Shown piece after piece: positions 24,977 to 32,915 of a stretch of 64,000 nt of DNA. This DNA is from CAYFVR01 sp046541515 (lineage in GTDB: Bacteria; Desulfobacterota; Desulfobacteria; Desulfobacterales; Desulfococcaceae), in the NCBI GenBank assembly GCA_046541515.1, contig JBKHDD010000007.1, positions 6,321 to 70,320 on the forward strand, read 5' to 3'. Below the pieces are notes generated by a model, which had not been told where the DNA came from, searched no databases, and saw nothing but the letters and a program-made list of their open reading frames with translations. How positions within the stretch are numbered: position 1 is the first letter of the stretch; every line of letters starts with the position of its first letter. The translations under genes were made by a program, and so were the position numbers.

Positions 24977-25734
24977 GCCTTCCTCTCGACGGCGCAGGAC
25001 CCGCCCACGCAACGCGGCGACGGGGAAAGCAATTCCTTGGAATCGGGAACGAATTCGATCCCCCTGCCATTGCCGCCCACCATCCGGGAATGCATCAGGT
25101 CTTCGTGACCCACGAAGGCGAAATGGTGCGGAAGCACCTTTTGCCCCGCCTTCCGAAAGGCGGGCATGGAACGGGTGCATCGCTGAAAATGGCGAACCAC
25201 CTCGGGACAAAACTGGCTTCCGGAATGGTGCATGATCTCTTCCCGGGCCTCCGATTCGGGAATGGCGTACCGGTAATGGCGGTGGGAGGTCATGGCGTCG
25301 AAGGCGTCGGCCACGGCGATGACCCGGGATTCGATGGGAATCCCTTCGCCGCCCCGCCCGTCGGGATACCCCATGCCGTCGTACCGTTCGTGGTGGTGCA
25401 AAACGATTCTGGAGACCTCTTCCAATGCCGGAATCCGCTTGAGGATGTTGAAGCCCAGGCGGGAGTGGCTCTGCATGGCCCGCTTTTCCTCCGGCGTCAG
25501 GGGGCCGGTTTTGTTGAGCACGATGTCCGGCACGCCGATCTTTCCCACGTCGTGAAAATGGGCCGCCACGATGGTCCGTTCCACCTGGATCGATGGCAGG
25601 CCCATGACCCGGGCAATGATGCCGGCGTATTCGGCCACCCGAAAGGAGTGTTCCATGGTGTAGGGGTCCCGGGCCTCCAAAATGGTCCCGAACAGGTCGA
25701 TGAGCTCCCGAAGGGTGATGGTTGAATTCAGCAA
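24973..25734 (-). CDS. HD-GYP domain phosphohydrolase (c-di-GMP type)
   Basis: 253 residues from a TTG start at 25734 with GGAGGT six bases upstream; a longer frame to 25899 lacks a site. The HD-GYP domain fills residues 10-180: HSFRVAEYAG, HFHDVGKIGVPD, HHHERYDGMGYPDG and DAFDAMTSHRHYR. The GYP motif is intact, so c-di-GMP hydrolysis is likely. The last 60 residues are unusual (QRCTRSMPAFRKAGQKVLPH). First gene of the ATGA-coupled signalling operon. Confidence 0.85.
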   Translation of the reverse strand: MLNSTITLRELIDLFGTILEARDPYTMEHSFRVAEYAGIIARVMGLPSIQVERTIVAAHFHDVGKIGVPDIVLNKTGPLTPEEKRAMQSHSRLGFNILKRIPALEEVSRIVLHHHERYDGMGYPDGRGGEGIPIESRVIAVADAFDAMTSHRHYRYAIPESEAREEIMHHSGSQFCPEVVRHFQRCTRSMPAFRKAGQKVLPHHFAFVGHEDLMHSRMVGGNGRGIEFVPDSKELLSPSPRCVGGSCAVERKA

Positions 25735-25885
25735 ATGACGACCTCCGCAGGCGGGCGCCGGGACGGCGCGTTTCAGACGTTCCGGACAACAAATTCCGCC
25801 AGGGGTAAAGGGTTGTGGGTTTTCCGCGTCCCGGATCGAACCAGGCGCTTTTCTGGACGGCTTTCTTCCGATCCATTGAATCATA

Positions 25886-25924
25886 TCCTGGCGAATCATC
25901 CTGGCGAATCACCCTGACGAATCG
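25886..25924. repeat. 13-bp tandem repeat, three units
   Basis: TCCTGGCGAATCA is repeated twice exactly and a third time as CCCTGACGAATCG. It lies upstream of the HD-GYP gene in the 375-bp gap before tonB, which holds no other gene, so it could be an operator array. Confidence 0.6.
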
Positions 25925-26109
25925 CTCCGGGATTCGCCGCATTTTTCCGCCGGCGGAATCGGCGTTGAAACCCATCGGCCGAGGCCGCCCAAAGCGAAGG
26001 CCCGCGGATTCTTTCCGCCTCTGCGCCCCGCAAGGCCGGGGCGGCGCCGATTCCTTCCGTCTTTGGCCCTTGGGCAAGATTCCATTTTTTCCGGAAATTC
26101 CCGCCCGGC

Positions 26110-27378
26110 TCATCCATGGCGGTACCGGACCGGCACCACCACCTCCAGGGGCCGCGGGAGCGCGCGGTTCGACACGCGCTCCCCGACGATGCGCTTGAAC
26201 AATTTCAGGGTCGCGCGGTCCAGCACCCGGTGACCGCTTTCCTCCTGGAGGCCGTAGGCCGTCAGACGGCCCGTCGGATCGATGGAAACCCGGACGCGAA
26301 CGACCCCCTGCAGGCGAGCCCGTCGGGCCGCCCGGGGATAGGATTTGTGGCGTTCGATCAAGGCCGCCAGCTCCGCCAGCAAGGCGTCGGCGGATTCCCT
26401 GTCCCGTTCCGCGCGCGCCGCCGATGCCAAGCCGGACGCGCCGCTGGATTCGTTCGATTCGGCTCTTTCCAAACCCTCCGGGTTCCCGACCCGCGCCGCC
26501 GGGGCCGCCGCGGTTTCCCGCGGCGGCCCACTTGGCGCGTCGGCCGTTGATGGGGCGGCCGGCGCGAGGGGGGGGAGCGCCGGCGGGTCAACGGCCGGGG
26601 GTGGGTCGGCGGGAGGGGAGGTGGCCGCCCGAACCGGTTCCGGATCGGAAGGGGGAGATTCCGCAGAAACCGGTGGGGGCGGCGAGGTCGTTTCCGCCTT
26701 CGAAATTTGTCGGGTTTCCCGGGCCGCCGCCACCGCTTCCACCGCCGGTTTCTTCTGGGCCGGCGGCGGCTCGGGAATCACCGGCGCGGGTTCGGGGACC
26801 GGCGCGGGAGATGGTTCCGCCACCGTCGCTTCAACGACGGCTCTCTTCTCGGCCGGCGACGGCTCGGGAACCAACGGGGCGGGTTCCCGTGCCGGCGCGG
26901 GCGACGGTTCCGTCGCGACCGGTTCCACCGCCGGTTCGGTTTCGGCCGGGGATGGCGCCGGAGCGATCGGCCGGGGAGGCGACGCCGGGATTTTCGTCGC
27001 CGCCGCCATAGGTTCCGGAGCCGGCTCCGGGTCGGCCGGCCGGGGAATCGGCCGCGGGGGTTCCGGAAGCGCCGGTTCGGGGATCGTCGGTTCCGCAGAG
27101 ACGGCGGCCGCTTCGGCCGCAGGGTTCGCCTCTGCCGCGGCGGAGGAATCCGAGGCGGCCGGGTTCTCTTCGAGGCCGAACGGTCCGGCGTCCGACGACG
27201 CCACCACGAAGCGCATTCGCGTGGGCGTCGGCGCCATGGAAAGGGGCGGCCGGTCGAACCGAAGGTTTCCCGCCAGAAAGGCCAGCGACAGTTGGATCGT
27301 CAACGTGGCGGCCAGGGCCAAACGGCGGCTGCGCCGGCTAACGGCCCGGGCCGACCAGGGGTTCCGTCGTAATGACAA
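26110..27378 (-). CDS. tonB: TonB-like energy transducer, very long Pro/Ala linker
   Basis: 422 residues from a TTG start at 27378 with AAGGAG five bases upstream. One N-terminal transmembrane helix (LALAATLTIQLSLAFLAGN) is followed by about 270 residues of PEPxP-type repeats that span the periplasm. The TonB C-terminal domain occupies about 330-420 (YPRAARRARLQGVVRVRVSI...LDRATLKLF). It should couple ExbB/ExbD energy to the heme receptor of the same operon. The linker is roughly three times the usual length. Overlaps exbD by 41 bp. Confidence 0.88.
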   Translation of the reverse strand: MSLRRNPWSARAVSRRSRRLALAATLTIQLSLAFLAGNLRFDRPPLSMAPTPTRMRFVVASSDAGPFGLEENPAASDSSAAAEANPAAEAAAVSAEPTIPEPALPEPPRPIPRPADPEPAPEPMAAATKIPASPPRPIAPAPSPAETEPAVEPVATEPSPAPAREPAPLVPEPSPAEKRAVVEATVAEPSPAPVPEPAPVIPEPPPAQKKPAVEAVAAARETRQISKAETTSPPPPVSAESPPSDPEPVRAATSPPADPPPAVDPPALPPLAPAAPSTADAPSGPPRETAAAPAARVGNPEGLERAESNESSGASGLASAARAERDRESADALLAELAALIERHKSYPRAARRARLQGVVRVRVSIDPTGRLTAYGLQEESGHRVLDRATLKLFKRIVGERVSNRALPRPLEVVVPVRYRHG

Positions 27379-27751
27379 GCTCGCTCCTTCGCTTCAGTCG
27401 CGCCTGGTCCAGCGCGGCAACGAACGATTCAAACGGGGCCCGGTGATCCACGAAAAAATTGAGGGTCCGATCCGGCTGGCGGGACATCAGCTCGGGAAAC
27501 GCGGACCGGGGCACCTCCTCGCCGTCGTAAAACACCCGCCCCTCGGCGTCGATGGCCACCACCATGTCCGCAGACTTGCCGTCGGCCATGTCGCCGGATT
27601 CCGCCCGGGGAAGCAACACGTCCACCACCGGCTTGGAAAAAGTCGTGGCCATGATGAAAAACACCAGGAGCAGGAAGACCACGTCAATGAGCGGCGTCAG
27701 GTCCAGCCCCGCGTCGTCCAGGGCATCCTCTGCTTCGGGTTCGAAGATCAT
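27338..27751 (-). CDS. exbD: ExbD-like proton channel subunit
   Basis: 137 residues. The single transmembrane helix LDLTPLIDVVFLLLVFFIMA carries the conserved proton-binding Asp in PLIDVVF. The remaining 95 residues form the periplasmic ExbD/TolR domain. ATG 27751 overlaps the exbB stop by 4 bp. Forms the TonB motor with ExbB. Confidence 0.92.
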   Translation of the reverse strand: MIFEPEAEDALDDAGLDLTPLIDVVFLLLVFFIMATTFSKPVVDVLLPRAESGDMADGKSADMVVAIDAEGRVFYDGEEVPRSAFPELMSRQPDRTLNFFVDHRAPFESFVAALDQARLKRRSELVITTEPLVGPGR

Positions 27752-28440
27752 GACGCGCTCCCCAACGGACGGGGAGCCCTGGGCGACCGGCGCCGTTCCG
27801 GTTCCGGCGAATTCTCGCGACGCTCCGGAGACGGTTCCGACTCGGCGCAGGTGATTCCCGTCAGCTCCACCGCCCGATAGCTGTGCTCCACCGCCTCGAT
27901 GCGGAATCCCCGAACCTTCAACGTCAGGTGGTAGTAAAAAACCAGGGTGGGAATCGCCACGCAGAGCCCCAGAATGGTGGTCAGCAGGGCCTCCCAGATG
28001 CCGGCCGCCAGCAGGGCCGAATCGGTCGCCGCGTCCGCGGCGATGTTCCGGAACACGGCCACCATGCCCAGCATGGTGCCCAACAGACCCAGCAACGGGG
28101 CAATGACCGAAATGAGACGAAGGTAGGTCAGCCCCCGGTTCACCGATTCAAAATTCCGGTGAAACATGTAGGCCACCTCGGCCCGGATGTCCTTGGAGTG
28201 GGTGGCGTGGGTCCGGACAATCTCCGAGACGATCCCGATCAGCGGGTTGTCGGTGGCCTCGCAGACCTGCCGACGGTAGGCGGGATCGCCATTTTCCAGG
28301 CCCGCGAACCGCCGCCGGAAATCCCGCTCCACCAGAAACAGGTACAGGGTGTTCCGCAGGGCGAAATACAGGCCGAAGCCGGAAAGGGCGAACAGGGCCA
28401 CGCCCGCCGGCCCGATTTTTTCCAAAAATTCGGGGATCAT
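27748..28440 (-). CDS. exbB: ExbB/TolQ-like motor subunit
   Basis: 230 residues from ATG 28440, which overlaps the upstream stop by ATGA. Three transmembrane helices are visible: GVALFALSGFGLYFAL, LISVIAPLLGLLGTMLGMVA and LLTTILGLCVAIPTLVFYY, the last two with the MotA/TolQ/ExbB signature. The C-terminal 40 residues are a charged Arg/Pro/Glu tail not usual in the family. Confidence 0.9.
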   Translation of the reverse strand: MIPEFLEKIGPAGVALFALSGFGLYFALRNTLYLFLVERDFRRRFAGLENGDPAYRRQVCEATDNPLIGIVSEIVRTHATHSKDIRAEVAYMFHRNFESVNRGLTYLRLISVIAPLLGLLGTMLGMVAVFRNIAADAATDSALLAAGIWEALLTTILGLCVAIPTLVFYYHLTLKVRGFRIEAVEHSYRAVELTGITCAESEPSPERRENSPEPERRRSPRAPRPLGSAS

Positions 28441-28919
28441 CCCAAAAACCTTTCCGCGGCCGCGATGGTTTCCATGGGGAAGGCCGCCTGGAACCCGCCG
28501 CTGCACCGGCCCGTGATTTCTCTGAAGGTCACCCGCAGCATGGGAGACCGCTCCCCGTCGGCGGAGTGTTTGATTCCCGCCGCGGCGTAGTCCGCCCCCA
28601 TGATTTGGCCCAGCCGGGCGAACCCCCTTCGAATGGACGCCGGGTTTTCATCGAACCGGCCGAACCCCTGGCAGGACACCCCGGCCCACCAGGACAGGTC
28701 CCGGTTGGCCAGGGTGTATTTGAGCAGGATCGAAGGATTCGTCGCCACGTTTCGCCGGGTCTTTCCGGCCGGGTTGATCATGAAGCAGATGTCCCCCATG
28801 TCCCGGAAGGGCGTGGCCTCGATGGCATGGGGACGACCCTCGGGCGTCACCGTGCAGATGGTCGCCCATCTGGCCCGTTCCAGCACCATTTCCATTTCCC
28901 GGGGCGTCATCTCGCGCAT
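28437..28919 (-). CDS. HutZ/HugZ-like split-barrel flavin/heme protein
   Basis: 160 residues of the pyridoxamine-phosphate-oxidase-like split barrel. The core TICTVTPEGRPHAIEATPFR and CFMINPAGKTRRNVATNPS match the FMN/heme-binding family that includes HutZ. Its place next to HutX and in an operon with HutW suggests heme breakdown or flavin supply. ATG 28919 overlaps the upstream flavodoxin gene by 13 bp. Confidence 0.75.
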   Translation of the reverse strand: MREMTPREMEMVLERARWATICTVTPEGRPHAIEATPFRDMGDICFMINPAGKTRRNVATNPSILLKYTLANRDLSWWAGVSCQGFGRFDENPASIRRGFARLGQIMGADYAAAGIKHSADGERSPMLRVTFREITGRCSGGFQAAFPMETIAAAERFLG

Positions 28920-29449
28920 GCGGCCTCCTTTTCCGGCCACCCCTCCCGCAATCCTTCAATGATCCGGGCAAAGATTCGTTGGGCGTTCCGGAGATCGGTT
29001 TCGTCGGGGTGTTTCTCCGCCTCCCGAAGCCGGGCCCGACGTTCCGGCGTCATGGGATGGGTATTCGGCGCATGGCGCTGCATGGCCGCCACCACGGCGG
29101 GATCGACCCTGCCCTGGCACAACAGCGCGCCGGCCACCCGATTGCGTTCGCTCATCATTTCCATGGCCCGGCGAATGCAGGTCCGCGCGTGCTCGGAATC
29201 GGGCTCCGCCCCCAAAGTGCCGAACAGGCCGACCACCTGGTCCCGGACCGTCGCCATATAGCGGGACGCCCGTTCGTCGGGGCGCCCTTTGTCCACCCAA
29301 AAGCCCAGCGCCACGAAGTCATATCCCTCGGCGGGCGGGGCGGTTTCCACCGGGTATATCTCTCGGGGTTCGGGCAGCACCTCGAAAATGGCCCGGGCGA
29401 CCTTTTCGGTGTTGCCCGTCCGGGAGGAATAGACCAGCAGGGATTTCAT
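28907..29449 (-). CDS. flavodoxin-like protein of the heme operon
   Basis: 180 residues. The N-terminus LLVYSSRTGNTEKVARAI is the FMN phosphate-binding loop. The central YDFVALGFWVDKG is the second flavin loop. The C-terminal third (from about residue 115) is helical and not in classical flavodoxins. It is a natural electron donor for HutW or the HutZ-like protein. Both ends overlap neighbouring genes. Confidence 0.82.
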   Translation of the reverse strand: MKSLLVYSSRTGNTEKVARAIFEVLPEPREIYPVETAPPAEGYDFVALGFWVDKGRPDERASRYMATVRDQVVGLFGTLGAEPDSEHARTCIRRAMEMMSERNRVAGALLCQGRVDPAVVAAMQRHAPNTHPMTPERRARLREAEKHPDETDLRNAQRIFARIIEGLREGWPEKEAACAR

Positions 29450-30015
29450 GGGTTGTCTCCTTTCTCGTCGGCCGTTCCGGGGATCGATTCCGCCGCCGCT
29501 CGGGACAGCCGCCGCCGCAATTGGAAAAACGCCTCCCGAACCGAGGGAATCACCTCCCGCCCGTTCCGGCCGGCGTAGACGGCGAACATCAGTTCGCCGT
29601 CGGCATCGTAAAAACGCACGGAATGGCTTTCCATGCCCATGAACGGCTTGGACAAAAAAACGATGGCGGCCAGCCGATCGGCCCGGAGATGGCCGCCCAG
29701 AGCGGCGTTTTCGTCGCCGATGTTGAAAAAGCCATGTCCGAATCGTCCGGACGGCAACGGCCCCCGGACCTCCACGATGGCCGAGGGGTTCCGGACGATG
29801 AAGGTCACCCGCTCCCACTCGGTCATGGCGGCCCAGGCCCGTTCGAACGCGCCGCCGGGAATCACCACGCAATCCTCGTCCGCCAAGGCGGCCGCCGCGG
29901 CCCCCTCCGGCACGCCCACGATTCGGCCCAGCTCGTCCAGGGACGCCTGGGGACGACGGGCCGCCGCGTCTCGAATGTCCGCCCGGAATGGGATCGTTCC
30001 GCGGGAATCAAACAT
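29446..30015 (-). CDS. hutX: HutX/HugX-like cytosolic heme carrier
   Basis: 189 residues. The sequence matches the HutX/ChuX family: TEWERVTFIVRNPSAIVEVR, GRFGHGFFNIGD and HLRADRLAAIVFLSKPFMGM, then SVRFYDADGELMFAVYAGR. The family binds heme in the cytosol and passes it to the degrading enzyme. Here it lies between the ECF ATPase and the flavodoxin. Overlaps the ATPase gene by 8 bp. Confidence 0.88.
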   Translation of the reverse strand: MFDSRGTIPFRADIRDAAARRPQASLDELGRIVGVPEGAAAAALADEDCVVIPGGAFERAWAAMTEWERVTFIVRNPSAIVEVRGPLPSGRFGHGFFNIGDENAALGGHLRADRLAAIVFLSKPFMGMESHSVRFYDADGELMFAVYAGRNGREVIPSVREAFFQLRRRLSRAAAESIPGTADEKGDNP

Positions 30016-31507
30016 CGCATGCCTCCGTTTCCAGGGTTTCGAACCCCTTTTCGCCGGGCGTGGATAGATCGGTTTCCATCCGGCGGGCCCCGGGCTCCCG
30101 GTCGGCGGCGGGGGCCAAGGGCAGATGAAGGGCGCCGTCGCAACTTTCGGCGATCAACTCCAGATCATGGCTGATCAGCAGGACGCAGGCGCCCTGGTCG
30201 GCCGCCCGACGCATGGCCAGGGCGATCCGCCGCATGTTTCGGCCGTCAAGCCCGCTGGTGGGTTCGTCCAAAATCAGAATGTCCGGGCATTTCACCATCC
30301 CGCAGGCGATCACCAGCCGCTGTTTTTCTCCGCCGGAGAGGGATTGGGGATGGCGGTGGGCCAGTTCTTCCAGCCCAAAGAGTCGAAGGATCTCGTCGGC
30401 GGCGACGGCGCGGCGAATCGGCGGCAGGGAATGTGCGGCGGAAATCGCCTCCCGGCGGACCGTTTTCATATGGAGCTGGTGATCGGCGTTTTGCAGCACG
30501 ATGCTGGCGCGGCGGAGCAGCTCCCGGGGCGTCGCGGCCTCGCCGTCGAGGAATAGCCGCCCGCAGTCCATGGGGGACAGGCCGGTCAGCAGGCGCGCAA
30601 GGGTGGTCTTGCCCGCGCCGTTGGGGCCGAAGACGCCGGTGATGCGCCCCCGGGGCAGGGTAAAGGAGATTCCCTCGAACAGCGCCGGGGACCGGGGATA
30701 GGCGAACCGGAGATCCGCGACCTGGAGGTCGTTTGGCCCGCCCCGGGCCGGGCAAAGCCGATCTCGAACGTCGGCCACCCGGTCGGCGCGGAGGCCCCGG
30801 CGTGTCCGGAGGCCCGGATCGGCCAACCGGGAAAACGGGATTTCCTCCGCCACCCGGCCCCGGTCCAGAATCACCGCCCGGTCGGCCACGCCGGCCAGCC
30901 AATACAGGCGGTGATCCACGATCAGAATCGCCATCCCGGCACTTTTCAGCCGCCCGATCTCCTCGGCCAGATCGGCCGCGGCCTCGGGGTCCAGGTTGGC
31001 GCTGGGCTCGTCCAGCACCAGGGCCCGGGGGGCCAGGGACATCACCGCGGCCAGGGCGGCTTTCTGTTTTTCACCCTCGGAAAGCGCGTGGATCGAGGCG
31101 TTCGCCCGATGGTTCAACCCGAACCGGTCCAGGGCGTCCGAAACCCGCCGCCGGATCGCGGCCGGGTCGGTCTCCCGCCATTCGTGGGCAAAGGCGATCT
31201 CGTCGGAAACGCTCAGGGCGAAGAACTGCTGCTCGGGGTCCTGGAAAAGCGTTCCCACGTCCCGGGCGATTTCGCCCAGCCGCCGCTCCCCGTTGTCCCG
31301 GCCGTTCACGCGCACCCGGCCCCGAAGCCGGCCCTGGAAGAAATGGGGACACAGGCCGTTGACCAGCCGAACCAGGGTCGATTTGCCGCAGCCGCTGGGG
31401 CCGGTGCACAACACGGCCTCGCCCGGCCGCACGCGCAACCGGAGATCGGTCACCGCGTCGTCCGCCCGATACGGATAGGCGTAGGAGACGCCGTCCAGGG
31501 AAATCAT
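30008..31507 (-). CDS. ECF transporter ATPase, fused double (EcfA-EcfA)
   Basis: 499 residues with two ABC ATPase domains. Domain 1 (1-225) has Walker A TGPSGCGKST, signature LSEGEKQ and Walker B ALVLDEPSANLD. Domain 2 (about 265-470) has GPNGAGKTT, LSGGEKQ and ILILDEPTSGLD. Both look catalytically complete. The fusion replaces the EcfA/EcfA' heterodimer of group I/II ECF importers. It belongs with the EcfT and S genes just upstream. ATG 31507 overlaps the EcfT stop by ATGA. Long upstream open frames are shadows. Confidence 0.9.
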   Translation of the reverse strand: MISLDGVSYAYPYRADDAVTDLRLRVRPGEAVLCTGPSGCGKSTLVRLVNGLCPHFFQGRLRGRVRVNGRDNGERRLGEIARDVGTLFQDPEQQFFALSVSDEIAFAHEWRETDPAAIRRRVSDALDRFGLNHRANASIHALSEGEKQKAALAAVMSLAPRALVLDEPSANLDPEAAADLAEEIGRLKSAGMAILIVDHRLYWLAGVADRAVILDRGRVAEEIPFSRLADPGLRTRRGLRADRVADVRDRLCPARGGPNDLQVADLRFAYPRSPALFEGISFTLPRGRITGVFGPNGAGKTTLARLLTGLSPMDCGRLFLDGEAATPRELLRRASIVLQNADHQLHMKTVRREAISAAHSLPPIRRAVAADEILRLFGLEELAHRHPQSLSGGEKQRLVIACGMVKCPDILILDEPTSGLDGRNMRRIALAMRRAADQGACVLLISHDLELIAESCDGALHLPLAPAADREPGARRMETDLSTPGEKGFETLETEACDV

Positions 31508-32289
31508 AACCCCATTCCTCCCGCGGCCGGGGCCGCCAGTTGCAGGGTTGCGCCGGTGGCCAAAAAGCAAATCGTGGCGGCGGCCATCAACAGGTCTTCC
31601 CGCCCAAAACGATGGACCCCGGCGGGCGTCAGCCGCCGGGCCTCCCCCAGCCCTTTCAACTCCGCCGCCATCCCCAGCTCGTCCGAGGACCGCAGCGAGC
31701 GAAACAGCAACGGCATGAGAAGCAGCCTGGTCGCCAGCACCGGATGCCGGATGGGAAACAGCGGGCTCGCCGGGTAGCCCCGGGTGCGGATGCACTCGGT
31801 GATCTGGCGCACGTCCTCGACGAAGGTGGGGAGAAATCGGACCATGAGCGCCAGCGGCACGTAGATGCAAAAGGGAAGACGCAACGTCTTCAGGGCGCCC
31901 AGAATGGTCTGGATGCGGGAGGACAGCGCCAGACCCAGGGCGACGTTGATCACCACCCAGGTGCGCAAAAAAGGCACTGGAAGCCGGAAGAGGTCCGCCG
32001 CCGGCGCCTGGGGAAGCAGGGCGTGGAGCCCCGCCATCATTCCCATGGCCAGGACCCACATGATCCCCACCGCCGCGTAGACGACGAGAAGCAGCCGGAC
32101 CCGGCGAAGGGAGAGGGCGTAGACGGAACTTCCCGCCGCCAACAGCGCCAGCGCCTCCAGGTTCGTCAGAAAAACCACCGCCGCCGAGGCCAGGAGGCTG
32201 ACGGCCATTTTGGTCCGGACGTCCAGCCGGTGGACGAAGGTGTCGGCCGGGCCCTGAAAGGCCGAATTAAGAACGCACGATGCCGGCAT
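31504..32289 (-). CDS. ECF transporter transmembrane subunit (EcfT)
   Basis: 261 residues with about five transmembrane helices. The coupling segment with the E-x-x-R-x-R-G pattern is ITECIRTRGYP, followed later by SDELGMAAELKGLG, the second Ala-Arg-type coupling helix. EcfT links the ATPases to the S component. It overlaps the S gene by 23 bp. Confidence 0.85.
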   Translation of the reverse strand: MPASCVLNSAFQGPADTFVHRLDVRTKMAVSLLASAAVVFLTNLEALALLAAGSSVYALSLRRVRLLLVVYAAVGIMWVLAMGMMAGLHALLPQAPAADLFRLPVPFLRTWVVINVALGLALSSRIQTILGALKTLRLPFCIYVPLALMVRFLPTFVEDVRQITECIRTRGYPASPLFPIRHPVLATRLLLMPLLFRSLRSSDELGMAAELKGLGEARRLTPAGVHRFGREDLLMAAATICFLATGATLQLAAPAAGGMGL

Positions 32290-32905
32290 GGCAAAGCTCC
32301 TTTACAAACGCGACGCCGGCGAACAGACCGCCCACCGCGCCGAGATAGCCAATGCCCACCATGACGGCGGCCATCGCCAGCATGCCGGGTTGTTCCCGGA
32401 CGAACAGCCAGGAAACGCCCAACGCGCCCGCCTTGGAGAGCAGGTCGTAGACGGCCACGCCGGCCATGAGGGCAAACCGTTTGCGGTAGCCGCCCAGGAC
32501 CCGGATCATCCCTTCGGCGACGAGCCCGGCCGCCAGCATGGCCGGGAGGAGAAAAAAACCGCCGCCCATGAGCAACATGGAAAACAGGGCGTTGACCACC
32601 ACGAACAGGATCAGCGCACCGAATTTCCGCACCTTGAAGAGCAGGACCACCAGCAAACTGGTGAACAGCAGATTTTTGAGCACCAGGGTCGCCGGGTTCA
32701 TTCCGCCGCCCACCAGCGCCACCAGCAGGGTGGAGACCCGGGTGAGGGCGGCGAAGATCCCGATGACCGCCAGCTCCCGCACCTCCCAATAGCGGCGGCG
32801 GGTAAGCGGCGCCGGCGCGGGGAACGGCCGGGCCTCGGCGCGGTCGGATTCTTCCGGCCATTCGGCGGCCGGGCCGTGCAAAACAATGGGGGTCGAACGT
32901 TTCAT
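32267..32905 (-). CDS. ECF S component (MptD/HmpT-like), probable heme or cofactor binder
   Basis: 212 residues. A 45-residue hydrophilic N-terminus is followed by six hydrophobic helices (LAVIGIFAALTRVSTLLVAL onward), the size and topology of an S component. The substrate is not readable. The operon context (TonB receptor, HutW/X/Z) makes heme or another tetrapyrrole the best guess. ATG 32905 lies 11 bp after the receptor stop. Confidence 0.72.
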   Translation of the reverse strand: MKRSTPIVLHGPAAEWPEESDRAEARPFPAPAPLTRRRYWEVRELAVIGIFAALTRVSTLLVALVGGGMNPATLVLKNLLFTSLLVVLLFKVRKFGALILFVVVNALFSMLLMGGGFFLLPAMLAAGLVAEGMIRVLGGYRKRFALMAGVAVYDLLSKAGALGVSWLFVREQPGMLAMAAVMVGIGYLGAVGGLFAGVAFVKELCHAGIVRS

Positions 32906-32915
32906 GGGTTTTTCC

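Noticed and set aside
26358..27372. Several long frames overlapping tonB on both strands
   Set aside because: Pro/Ala/Glu codon repeats of the tonB spacer keep every frame open; only the minus-strand frame ends in a TonB domain.
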